A stretch of 64,000 nt of DNA from Symbiodinium kawagutii (Eukaryota; Sar; Dinophyceae; Suessiales; Symbiodiniaceae): positions 7,967 through 71,966 of the forward strand of contig VSDK01008982.1 of the NCBI GenBank assembly GCA_009767595.1, in the 5' to 3' direction. The position numbers were made by a program, and so were the translations under genes. How positions within the stretch are numbered: the first letter of the stretch is position 1; each line of letters begins with the position of its first letter. Shown piece after piece: positions 46,491-55,783 of this stretch. The notes below the pieces were generated by a model, which had not been told where the DNA came from, did no database searches, and was given only the letters and a program-made list of their open reading frames with translations.

Positions 46491-46587
46491 GATTTCTCAA
46501 AATTGGGGACCCCCAAAAATTGGTCAATTTATGACTATAAATGACTAGTGAAGGATGGTTTGGGGGTACCCCTATTTTGAGAAACAC
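46491..46587. mobile_element. about 100-bp TIR element, family A
   Basis: GATTTCTCAAAATTGGGGAC... to ...GGGGGTACCCCTATTTTGAGAAAC. It lies about 30 bases after the candidate signal-peptide exon. Confidence 0.7.
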
Positions 46588-46844
46588 CCAAATGTGATGC
46601 ATCCTTTCTTTGTTGTTTTCTTGTCGGTTTAGAAGTTGGTCAGCTTGATGCATGGTGCACTTGTGCACTTGCCATGCTCCCGGCTTACGTTCCAAGTGGT
46701 TGCGGATGGCTTCTGCTTGGCAGGTGTGGAAGACTAGACCCCGAAGATTGGCCTGCCCATGTCCCAAGTTATAAGGGATTGCTGAGCTATCCAAGCTATT
46801 ATCAGTGATTGCTGATGTTCAGCAACCCTTCCGTTCGATTTTGT

Positions 46845-47230
46845 GGGTTCAATTTTCAGCCACAACTCGGAGATTGGGATCCAGCCCCTTCTTCAGGACG
46901 AGCTGTCACATTGGAAAGCCACCCATCTATCCAAAGCCAAATTGTTTTCGTGGTCGCTATGAACTTCAGTTGGCTTTGAAACGGATCGATTTCTTGATGG
47001 AATCATGTCGCCGTTGCGTGTTTGTACTGGTGAATCTTCGCTTAACCGTCCGGACATTTCCATTTCTTCCAAGGTTAATGTTACCACATCAGCTTCCAGG
47101 ATTGAAGCATTTTGCAGTCAACTGCCGAGAAACATCATCGATATACGGACAAGTCCATGCTGCAGGATGGAACAATCGTCAGGACTTCTCCGGCATAACC
47201 ATATCATCATTGTTAATCACCAAGATTAGG
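46845..47230 (+). CDS. candidate coding region, frame unsettled
   Basis: After a strong acceptor ('caattttcag|' ending near 46,859) the sequence is open for over 120 codons in one frame (…CFRGRYELQLALKRIDFLME...). It also has protein-like pieces in the other two frames (e.g. SSLNRPDISISSKVNV), so several small exons are possible. No domain recognised. Confidence 0.3.
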
Positions 47231-47600
47231 AGTCATTGACCATCATCGATCACTGATCCCGGTCATCAATCACGACTAGCAGTCACTGAAGGTCGATCGT
47301 TGCAGATTCGGATCATTGTTTACCATCATTGACAATGAACAACCACTTACCATCACCAATCACTACTCCCGACGATCAATGAGTGTTTAGCATGGCTAGC
47401 CAGCATGAACCGGTCTTGACCTGCTCCCATTCATTACCATCAGTGGCAGCTATTGCCCCTTAGTAGCCATTAAAGAACCCTCAGTAAATCATTATCGATT
47501 TCACGGATCATCAACCATCATTCAAGCAAATATCAACCGTCATTCAACCAAACATCAATCCATCAATGACCATGCCAGTAACTATTGGTATTCATTGACA
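47200..47600. repeat. degenerate 'accatcattgacc' word array
   Basis: Loose repetition of words such as 'accatca', 'tcattga' and 'aatcac', similar to arrays near 35,120-35,390 and 54,220-54,300. No period is fixed. Probably decayed simple repeat in an intron. Confidence 0.4.
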
Positions 47601-47646
47601 TTGACAATATCAATCCCTAAATGACCACCCCTTAGCTCACCAAAAG

Positions 47647-47879
47647 CAACCCAGCTGAGCGAAGATCCGTCCAGCAACCCATCCATCTTCCCCCAGCCGC
47701 CAGGCCCAACTCCTCTTCGGTTCACCGGCGCAGCCGCGGGGACCTTCGCGATGCCGCGGCCGCGGCACCACTCGGTGTGGTGCGACGTCGGGGGATCCTG
47801 CGAGCATCGGCATCGTGGAGCCACTGGTGTGGCTGGGCAGATCTGGTGGAGCTGGTGCTTGGGAGGGATGAGGGGAGAG
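47647..47879 (+). CDS. candidate exon, Arg/Ala-rich
   Basis: Between 'caaaag|' and 'agag|gtatcc' one frame is open for 77 codons (NPAERRSVQQPIHLPP..., later SWSHWCGWADLVELVLGRDE). GC content is far above its surroundings. Ends in phase 1. No domain recognised. Confidence 0.45.
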
Positions 47880-48248
47880 GTATCCAGCGCCAGGAGCTAC
47901 TAGGGATGTTCCAATGAAGTGGTTAGGGAATGGCGGGAGATAGTGGGGTGAATGGTGGTGATGGATGGTGATGGTTGATTGTTCGTGATTGTTGGTTTGA
48001 TTGCTGGTTTGGAAGTCAAAGGATTATTGCTGGTCAATGGTGGTTAGAAGCGATTATCAATGGTTGATTGTATATAAGCGGTACTGGTGGTTGATTACTG
48101 CCCGGTTGGTTAGCGCTTGATTAGTTGTGGTTGGTTAGCTGAGGTTCATTAATGTCTACCCAGGATTATAACCACCAGGTTGATTCATAGGGGGTATCCC
48201 CCTATCCGCTAATCCTGGGTTAACATGACTCATCAGAGGTGGTTGAAG

Positions 48249-48442
48249 CCATGGGGGTGATGCTCTGCTTGAAACTTGTGGTGAACGGTGGCTCATCAGA
48301 GGCAAAACACACGGTTGCAACCGTGACACCAAACCCCCCGCTGAACGACGGGTGTCATCTGTTGGGCTTCAGCTGGGCGAAGATGCGCAGTTCTACACGT
48401 TGGGTGCCCCGAAGAGGTGTGATTCCTTGCCACAGCCAGATG
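48249..48442 (+). CDS. candidate exon ending at a family A element
   Basis: After 'ggttgaag|' two frames are open to 'cagatg|GTGGTTTCTT'. If joined in phase 1 to the previous island it reads AMGVMLCLKLVVNGGSSE...; another frame reads HGGDALLETCGERWLIRGK.... The donor overlaps the left end of a family A element. Confidence 0.4.
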
Positions 48443-48444
48443 GT

Positions 48445-48612
48445 GGTTTCTTCAAATCGGGGAACCCCTTAAAATGGTGGGTTTGTTTATGAAGTTTATT
48501 ACTATTATAAATGATAAAGAATGATGATTATTAAGTTTATTACTATTAAGTTTATTACCATAGATTAATGAATATAAATGATCAAAAAGGATGATAACTG
48601 GGGGGTCCCCTA
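48445..48612. mobile_element. family A TIR element with internal expansion
   Basis: GGTTTCTTCAAATCGGGGAA... to ...GGGGGGTCCCCTATTATGACTTGAG. The interior is longer than in other copies because of repeated 'aagtttattactatta'. Confidence 0.55.
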
Positions 48613-48654
48613 TTATGACTTGAGCAAGCACCTAATATGAAGTCATCCCCGCAG

Positions 48655-48853
48655 ATCTCCCAAGTTCTGATGCTCCACCTGGTAGTGATTGGCTGTGCCT
48701 TCATGGAACCACACAGCCCAGTGGCGGTGCCTTCCCTGCCGCGACACCAGGAACCAACTCCCACGACAAGAGCGCGAGACCTTCATGGGGCTCTTGCGCT
48801 TCCTTTCGCTGCCAGTGGATGATGTTTGGTTCTCGGCCATTCTGCTCATCCTG
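48655..48853 (+). CDS. candidate exon, partly hydrophobic
   Basis: From 'ccccgcag|' to 'atcctg|gtgagg'. In phase 0 it reads ISQVLMLHLVVIGCAFME... but meets a stop near 48,823. Another frame gives QWRCLPCRDTRNQLPRQE then DDVWFSAILLIL up to the donor. Splicing inside the island may reconcile them. Confidence 0.4.
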
Positions 48854-48956
48854 GTGAGGCAGCTGGGTGGATAGGGCCTGGGGTACCCATCCTTGGAGAT
48901 CAGGTTGGGGGAGCTGGGGTCGGTGATCCAAGGTCCGTGACCCTTGCCGCTTGCAG

Positions 48957-49166
48957 GTTCCGACTGGTCAAGAAGCTGGTCATGGCCAGTCAGTACTGGA
49001 GGCGGTGGCTCAACACCTACTGTCGGAGGTGTGCGCCGCTGGGGTCGCTGGGGAGCAGTTGGAGATGTTGAGGAGGCCGCCCCCACCACTCTTTGTGAGC
49101 GCTCCTCAGCCACCAGCTACATCAATTTTGGAGCCATCAAGGGGATATGATATGGATAGAAAATGA
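48957..49166 (+). CDS. candidate terminal exon
   Basis: After 'gcttgcag|' the frame VPTGQEAGHGQSVLEAVAQH... runs 70 codons to a stop at 49,164-49,166 through a Pro-rich stretch (RRPPPPLFVSAPQPP). It joins in phase 0 to the previous island's donor. No coding island follows for over 1.2 kb, so a gene may end here. Confidence 0.4.
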   Translation, partial: VPTGQEAGHGQSVLEAVAQHLLSEVCAAGVAGEQLEMLRRPPPPLFVSAPQPPATSILEPSRGYDMDRK

Positions 49167-50397
49167 TAGAAATTCATTACTTCATTGTCTATTTGGAGTT
49201 TCTTTTTACGAAAAACTACGACAAAAAACTATGAAAAACTTTCATGCCAATCTTGTTTTGGAACACATGTGAGTCCTAACTTAATTCAAAGTGATGTATC
49301 TATTTAGCAGCAAGTCTTAGGCAGCATGGTTCAAACCTAAGTCAGATTCTGCAACTCATCGACTGGAACATGACGGGATTGGCTTTTGCAACTCAAGAAT
49401 CTTGAAGTGTTTCTGGGCTCATCGCACTTCTTAGCTCCTACTGTCAGTTTTGGAATTCACATGTAGACATGCGTTGAGCCGCTCACTGTATGCGTATGTA
49501 ATATTAAAGAAGAGACATTTCCCATAGGGTCGAAATCCATGACTGCATGAGGGTGCTTCAAGTGGCTCTCCCAGAAAGGTGTTGACGCTGTTTCCATGAT
49601 GAAATGTCTAAAAGTGCTACCACAAGTGCTGTTTGGAGTGGGTTAAAGCTGGTGTCCAGCTTTTCGAGACAGAGAAACGACTCGAAATTTTAACTTTGCG
49701 CAGTTGAGCTCGAGGCTTCGCAGTCAAGAGGATCGAGCCTTGCTGATCGATTCTTTGGACACCAACCAGGTGGGGATGACAGCCAGCCTTGCAGATTGTT
49801 GATTGATATTTTTTTGTTGTTGTTGAGTCGTTTTTAAAGGTAATTTGTGGTTGTGATTGCTAAAATGGCAAGATTGGACGCGTTCATCGTGTATTTGTCA
49901 TTTTCATTGAAGGAAGCCTGTTTGCATACTTCCACGCGTATACAAGTATTTAGATAGACGCACAAACACATGTTCATTTTTCGGCGCAGATATCGCTTTG
50001 GCTGATCTGCTGTAAAGTCAGACCTTATGTGGTGGACATTGAGAGCTACTGCAGCAACTTGATTGAACCCGGGCCCCTCACGACATGATCCACAAATCAT
50101 GTAGCTGGGTGAGCTACAGTGCTATAGGTGTGGCCTAGCGGCTTGGCAGGTCTTACAGAAGACCATTCGACTTTCAGGCGCCTGGGCCAAGGATCAAGAT
50201 TGCAGGTTTTTTTGGGGTGTTTCTTTACACTGGGGGCTTTGCAAAATCTGCTTCAACCATCCTGATGGGTTGAAACCATTTGGGATGTTGACATTCAGAC
50301 GATTTTCTTCTCATTTTGTGTTGAAGGGAGGTTTGGCCGCCAATGTATAGGGACTGTAGACTTTCGTTGGATATTTGGTAAGGTTACTGTTGCGTAC
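49167..50397. other. non-coding gap between candidate genes
   Basis: No coding island; plain AT-rich sequence. It may separate a gene ending near 49,166 from the next set of exons. Confidence 0.4.
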
Positions 50398-51165
50398 ATG
50401 AAAGAAATTTTAGAGCTGAATCTAGAGAAGTTCCCAAAACAAGATGTACGACCTACCGGGAGTGCTCACGATTCGGCAGGACGTGGCAGCATTAAATTCA
50501 TGATGTGCAGTGCCCGCCCGCTGTTCATCCAAGGTAGCTATGAACCCCCGTGCTTCTCATGGGTAGAATCTCATATCTTTCGAGCCATTTGAAACCAGTT
50601 GTGTGGTTGCAAAAAGTTGTCAAAAGGCACTGCAAGGCCTTCTGCACCCAAAAACTCTCCTGTGGGCATCCTCACTGCAGGCCTTCCAATTAGCGGCAGC
50701 GTGAAACCGACGTGTCAAACAGCAACGCCAATTGGGGGGTTGTCAAAGCGATGGTGTACCGATGCTACAGAGTACCAGTTGAAGATTGCAAGGAACTGAA
50801 TTGCCAGTTTCTCGTGGGAGACCGTGCAGTAGGGTCACCGAGAAGCCAAATTGCCCAGTTTTCAAATGGTGGAGCCAGATGATCATCTGGAATTTTCTGC
50901 AAACCCAAAAACAGATCTTTCGGCGATGGGTGCCACCAATCATCCAAAGGCCATGGGGACTGTTGGTGATGTCCAATCACCCCTGGTGAAACTCACCAAT
51001 CCCAACAGTTGGACACCACCAGAGGTGAGTTTCAGCAGGGCTTTCCAGCGCACAGGTGGGGGCTTCCTCCGACAGGGCGCGCGCCTCGTGTCCCCTTCCT
51101 ATGTGGGAGATACCTTGGAACTAGGCGCGGCGCTGCGTGCTGCGACTCGGTTCAGCTGTAGTTCA
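50398..51165 (+). CDS. candidate exons, unknown product
   Basis: Two islands: 50,410-50,535 (LNLEKFPKQDVRPTGSAHD..., donor 'catccaag|gtagct') and 50,860-51,165 (MVEPDDHLEFSANPKTDLSA..., later GGFLRQGARLVSPSYVGDT). The second stays open over 100 codons before running into the ATG microsatellite. No domain recognised. Confidence 0.35.
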
Positions 51166-51175
51166 GCTGGGGTTG

Positions 51176-51228
<53 letters not shown>

Positions 51229-51238
51229 CTGGTGGTGG

Positions 51239-51306
<68 letters not shown>
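51176..51306. repeat. ATG triplet microsatellite
   Basis: About 40 ATG units in two runs split by 'ctggtggtg'. It creates false poly-Met and poly-Ser frames. Confidence 0.95.
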
Positions 51307-51328
51307 TTTTTTTGTTGTGCCGTTTCAG

Positions 51329-51409
51329 ATGCCGGTTGTTTTGGCTACCAAAGTTCGAGAACTTCAATGGTTGCTGGTGTGGGAGCAACCCTCAGCTGGT
51401 GCTGCGGAT
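51329..51409 (+). CDS. candidate exon
   Basis: Between 'gtttcag|ATG' and 'tacctg|gtacca' one frame reads MPVVLATKVRELQWLLVWEQ..., about 27 codons. Good splice sites on both sides. Confidence 0.35.
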
Positions 51410-51621
51410 GTCTACCTGGTACCAATGACCAGTAATGCAGACGTGACATGCATGCCCATGATGAGCGAAACATTAGTAGCAGGTCAAGCAAACCATTTGT
51501 CATTGAAATAGGTGAATAACCAATTATCAATGCTGAATCGTCAAGCGCCAATGACTTACAGTAGTTCAACCAGTGGTTGAAAGCAGTTTTTTTAAATCTC
51601 AGAGGTCTCTTTCGCCCTCAG

Positions 51622-51824
51622 GTGGTTTCGAGCACATGACCTTGAACACAGAGTGGCGCGGTCGAATTAAGCAGCTGGGAAGGAGCTATGGGGTAGCCGC
51701 ATGTAGCCGCTGTCAACAGTCCTTGGATAAGTCATTGACCGGAGATTGGTGCATCCCCTCCTCGGAATTCCCCCTAGATGGTGAAGCTCAGGGTATTCAA
51801 AGGCAAAGCCAATTGGTCAATTGG
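51622..51824 (+). CDS. candidate exon ending at a family A element
   Basis: Between 'cgccctcag|' and 'aattgg|GTGTTTCTC' the frame reads GGFEHMTLNTEWRGRIKQLG..., with a CSRC pair and GDWCIPSSEF. The donor GT is the first base pair of a family A element. Confidence 0.5.
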
Positions 51825-51925
51825 GTGTTTCTCAAGATAGGGGACCCAACAAGACAGTTGGTCTATTACTAATAATCATGTTTGATATGGCATGATTTGG
51901 GGACCCTCGGACTTGAGAAGTCACC
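51825..51925. mobile_element. about 100-bp TIR element, family A
   Basis: GTGTTTCTCAAGATAGGGGA... to ...GGGGACCCTCGGACTTGAGAAG. Begins exactly at the donor of the preceding candidate exon. Confidence 0.6.
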
Positions 51926-52017
51926 AAACGAACCACCGGGCGTGGGTGCTTCGTCACTCTGAGCCCTGCAACTTGGGTGGTCTTTTTCACTGCTGGAAGC
52001 ACCAGATGAATTATTTT

Positions 52018-52122
52018 CTGGTTGGTGGTTTTAATCTTTTATTTATATACTTTCCTTAGTAATTGCTAATAAATGGTTGGTTGACTATTATTTTTCAGAG
52101 GGGTGGTTCAACCAGCAATCAG
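52018..52122. mobile_element. about 105-bp TIR element, family C, copy 1
   Basis: CTGGTTGGTGGTTTTAAT... to ...GGTGGTTCAACCAGCAATC. Matches 57,665-57,766 along its length, including 'aaatggttggt' in the middle. Confidence 0.5.
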
Positions 52123-52358
52123 TTTTGGTTTATGTTGGTTGAAGCTATAGATGGCTGTGAGTCCTGGCCGCCCTGGTCCCCTGGCTCTTCGCCATCACCG
52201 AAACTCTTTGAGCTGTTGGAATGTTCATCTACCCACTTGTTGCTTGATTCTGACCCAGACCCAAACACTTGGACTGACCCTCTATAGTTATACAAAGAGA
52301 CCCCAAACCCTCTTTTTGTAGTAACCCCCAGGCTTACTATGATCATGGTTTTACGGGT

Positions 52359-52613
52359 TTGGGGTCTCTTCTTGAAGCAAAGAATTGGAACCCGACTGAG
52401 ATCAGAACCATCCCAGGTCCTTTGGGGATTGCAATTCCCAGCAGACGCAAGCCATCAGATGTCACCAGACGTGCGCCAGTTGCGTGGGTGACCCGCAGCG
52501 AGGTTCGTTCTCTGCAAGGCCGAGGGCTTGCAACATGGAAAACCTGTGTACCAGTCGCGCAACAAGGTCGGGGCCCCGAATGCGCGTTTCGTCTTGCTAC
52601 GAGGTCATCGTAG
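52359..52613 (+). CDS. candidate exon, basic
   Basis: Open for 84 codons: EAKNWNPTEIRTIPGPLGIA..., later RRAPVAWVTRSEVRSLQGRG. The minus strand is also open here, so direction rests on the plus-strand neighbours. A further piece with MVENALPRGFPLDADIMRLQ follows at 52,626-52,685 before 'cag|gtaaca'. Confidence 0.4.
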   Translation: MGSLLEAKNWNPTEIRTIPGPLGIAIPSRRKPSDVTRRAPVAWVTRSEVRSLQGRGLATWKTCVPVAQQGRGPECAFRLATRSS

Positions 52614-52960
52614 CAGAGGGGAGAGATGGTCGAAAACGCGCTTCCCCGAGGGTTTCCTCTGGATGCAGATATCATGCGATTGCAGGTAACAGCACCTGGG
52701 ATGGTCGATTGTTTGTAAACCAGCAGTTGCTAGCTGTCTGAAAATCGCTGCCAGCAATACAGAATAGTTTGCTGGGAAGTTACAAACTTGTAGGGTGCTA
52801 GCCATGCTTGACCGTGAAGATCCAGAGGTGAGTGATAGTAGTCTCTGGATTGCGACAGATCTTCAAGGTTCAAGCGCCAACAAGGCTCTACTGGAGACGG
52901 TGCATGCCCACTGAGTAGGTTGAAGCAACGGATGTATCAGATCCCAGGTGCAAATCCCAG

Positions 52961-53070
52961 GGGGAGAGACAGCTCGCCGCTGTTGGCTCAGGAATTCATC
53001 CTGAGTTCGGCCATCACAGATCAGGGCCGCGTTTGGATTGCTCCTCGATTCGGAAAGACCGATGCTTCAT
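52961..53070 (+). CDS. candidate exon
   Basis: Between 'aatcccag|' and 'cttcat|gtgagc' one frame reads GRDSSPLLAQEFILSSAITD... then GRVWIAPRFGKTDAS. Splice sites and composition are good. Product unknown. Confidence 0.45.
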
Positions 53071-53090
53071 GTGAGCCGTAGAAAGATAGG

Positions 53091-53197
53091 GGTTTCTCAA
53101 GCCATAGGGGACCCCAGAAATGGTTGGTTTATTCAACTTATTACCAATGGACGCTTAATGTTGGATGATTTGGGGGATCCCCTATTTTGAGAAACCA
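53091..53197. mobile_element. about 105-bp TIR element, family A
   Basis: GGTTTCTCAAGCCATAGGGG... to ...GGGGGATCCCCTATTTTGAGAAACC, one of the best preserved copies. It starts 20 bases inside the intron of the preceding candidate exon. Confidence 0.75.
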
Positions 53198-53430
53198 CCA
53201 TATGTATAAATAACCGGAAGAGTAGATGACCCAAGCTCTAGTGCAGGACGCTTCATGGGACGCTTCATGGGACGCTTCACGGGATGATCTTCCAGCCACA
53301 GTATCGCTAGAGCATCGTTGGATCTTCGTACTCTCATGATCACCTATCCCAAGGGGTGGTATTAAGATTCATACCTTCTAGTCTGGTCTAAGACAAAGTT
53401 CTGAAGACAAAGACAATGAGGTTGAACCCT

Positions 53431-53439
53431 GCTACTGCT

Positions 53440-53500
<61 letters not shown>
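53431..53500. repeat. CTG and GAT microsatellites
   Basis: (CTG)6-7 passes directly into (ATG)n. Confidence 0.9.
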
Positions 53501-53537
53501 CATGGTACTCGTAATGATGGTGAATGCTGGTCCATGG

Positions 53538-53693
53538 CGGATGGTCGCAACCATGGGTTTCCGCTCATGGACCCGGACCTAGGTGAGTCCGGATGAGAAG
53601 TTTCAGCAGACAAAGAACCAGGGCCCTGAAGGTCCAAGGGCAAAAAGACCAGGAGGGTCAAGGTGTATCTTTGGGGAATTTGCCAGCCCAAAG
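53538..53693 (+). CDS. two candidate short exons
   Basis: An ideal donor 'cctag|GTGAGT' (near 53,582) and an acceptor 'tttcagcag|' (near 53,605) let GGWSQPWVSAHGPGP join, in phase 2, to RQRTRALKVQGQKDQEGQG.... Other phases meet stops. No domain recognised. Confidence 0.35.
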
Positions 53694-53735
53694 GTGGGGT
53701 TGTAAGGTTGTGAAACTAGGATAATATCAGATGTG

Positions 53736-53830
53736 TGTTTCTCAAAACTAGGTGTACTCTCAAATCATCCTTATATAAACCATTCATAGTAGTAACTAAC
53801 CATTTTGGGTTTTCCCCATTTTAAAAAATC
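53736..53830. mobile_element. about 100-bp TIR element, family A, opposite orientation
   Basis: TGTTTCTCAAAACTAGGTGT... to ...'ccattttaaaaaatcccc'. The interior matches the reverse complement of the other copies (AACCATTTTGGG). Confidence 0.55.
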
Positions 53831-54318
53831 CCCAGGTATATCCGAACCGTAAGGTTGTCAAAAAGGGCTAGGTTCAACAATGTTGACAGCAGCATTTGTG
53901 GACACGATCAAGCGTTATGAAACACAAACTTTGAGCGTTGTCAACTATCATTATCAGCCATGGCAAGCATCAGTATTCAGCGTTGGGAATTTGGCCATTG
54001 AAAGAACTGGTTCTTTCGGCTACCTGGTGACGGCATCGAATCATCCAGGTCACCTAGATGGACCAAGCATCATATATCATCATATTTTGACGCGGTTCAC
54101 ATGGCTCGGAAAACCTGCGACTTGCACCAAGTGGTGTTTTGCTAGAAGAGTGTTAGGGGGGTGATTGTTTTGCCGGGTCTCATCTGATATGCAAGTGTAG
54201 CTTGTCAAAATCCCATCAAACCATCCTTGACCTTCATGAACCATCATTTAGCATCATTGACCATCGTTCACCATCATCGACCCTCATTTGCCATCACCAC
54301 GAGTTTGCCGATTTTCAG

Positions 54319-54503
54319 CCACACCAGTTCCCCCTTAAAGACGAAGATAGAGTGCCCTTCAAGAAGCTCAGTGTTGCGCCAGGCAAACCCTTGAAACACT
54401 TTGGTGCCCTGCTGGTGAGCCCAGTGGATGCGAATTTGTTGGAAGCTCCCCAGTTGAACTGGCAGGAGCAACACAGCAGTGCAAATTCTCCGAAACAGTT
54501 GGG
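54319..54503 (+). CDS. candidate exon, well-defined boundaries
   Basis: From 'gattttcag|' to 'cagttggg|GTAAGC', 61 codons and two bases read PHQFPLKDEDRVPFKKLSVA..., then GKPLKHFGALLVSPVDANLL and LNWQEQHSSANSPKQLG. Both splice sites are strong. It could be an upstream exon of the channel gene; no domain is recognised. Confidence 0.5.
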
Positions 54504-55129
54504 GTAAGCTGTGCGGTTAAGCCACGTTTTGAGCTAAGAATTTCCGTTGGGTTGGGATGTTTGCCTATTAGGTTTTCAGTCATAGCCCTTGGATGAGTCC
54601 CAAAAGGAAGAAAAACAGACTCTGGGCAATTGTCGTGCTTTAAGTTGTGAAGATTCTATATTCGTCCGACCTGAAAGGAGCTCACGCCATCGGGCAAGTG
54701 GAATGTGCGGAAGAACGCGGGGCTCATCAAGCCACTGGGTCAGCACACGAAGGGGTTGAGACTTTTTTAGAATGACCAGATGTGATGGGTCCAATGAACA
54801 AGAAGAGGTCAACCAACCTGTTCGTTGCCATGATACATGGCAAGCTCACAAGTGTACAGATATCGGTTTTATCCATGGCTTCTTGGTATCTTGAGCTTCC
54901 CGGACGGTGAAGTTTGCCATTTGATCATTATCAGCCATACTTCATAAGATACTTAATCAACCATGGTTAACAACCATACTTATAAAATAGATCTTGATAT
55001 CCATAGTTGACAACCATAGTCAATAACCACAATGAATAACCATCACTAGCCATAGTTAACTCGGGTCATTAAGGGTTTCACTGTCAACGGTTAGATAGTA
55101 GCCATAGTTAACTAGCACGATGAAGCCTG

Positions 55130-55365
55130 ACGGTCGTTGGTTATGGACCATCATAGTTTTCACCATGACGGTGACCCGGTCAGCTTCAACCATGGGTGCG
55201 AGGTTGTTGCCATCCAACCCTACCTGTGTACCACCTGTCCCTGTCCAGTCGCTGTTGTGGCCAAGGATTCGGCGGCCCGTGCTCCCTTTGCAGGCGCCAT
55301 CAACTCAATGGGGTGCAGCTGTTCCACAAAAAAGCCACCAAGCTGATAGTGGTCATTATGGGCAA
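55130..55365 (+). CDS. candidate exon(s) just upstream of the channel exons
   Basis: All three plus frames are open over part of this GC-rich island. A 15-codon piece SLLWPRIRRPVLPLQ (55,249-55,293; 'ctgtccag|' to 'ttgcag|GC') would join the channel frame in phase 0. Alternatively a cysteine-rich frame (PYLCTTCPCPVAVVAKDSAA) joins in phase 2 to the exon ending 54,503. Confidence 0.35.
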
Positions 55366-55429
55366 ACTTACTTGGTCATAAACTGATAGTGGTACAGGTG
55401 TGCACTTCATGTTTGCTTCAGTCACTGTT

Positions 55430-55544
55430 TGGCTGTGGGTCAAAATCCTGTACCCCTGGTTCCCCATCATTAACCATTGCTTTCCCACTATTATTGTTGG
55501 TAAATATCCTCCACTATTGGTTGGTTCATATTGACCCATAGCCA
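55430..55544. mobile_element. 115-bp TIR element, family B, copy 3
   Basis: TGGCTGTGGGTCAA to TTGACCCATAGCCA; same length as, and reverse complement of, the copy at 35,537-35,651. Confidence 0.7.
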
Positions 55545-55783
55545 TATAGTTGGTATATCCACCACTTTTGTTGGTTATTATCCCCTGTGATTAACCATTA
55601 ACCAGCTAGTTAACCATTGGTTGGTTGGTGAACTGCTTGACCCAGAAGCATACATAGCTGGTATATCTCCTATTATTGTTGGATATTGATGCTTGTTATC
55701 TCCTATTATTAACCATCAACCATTGGTGCCAGTGATGGTGCCAGTCATTCACAAAAACTGCACCCAACTGCTAGTGTGAGCAG

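Noticed and set aside
51152-51388. Poly-Met and poly-Ser open frames
   Set aside because: Produced by the ATG microsatellite.
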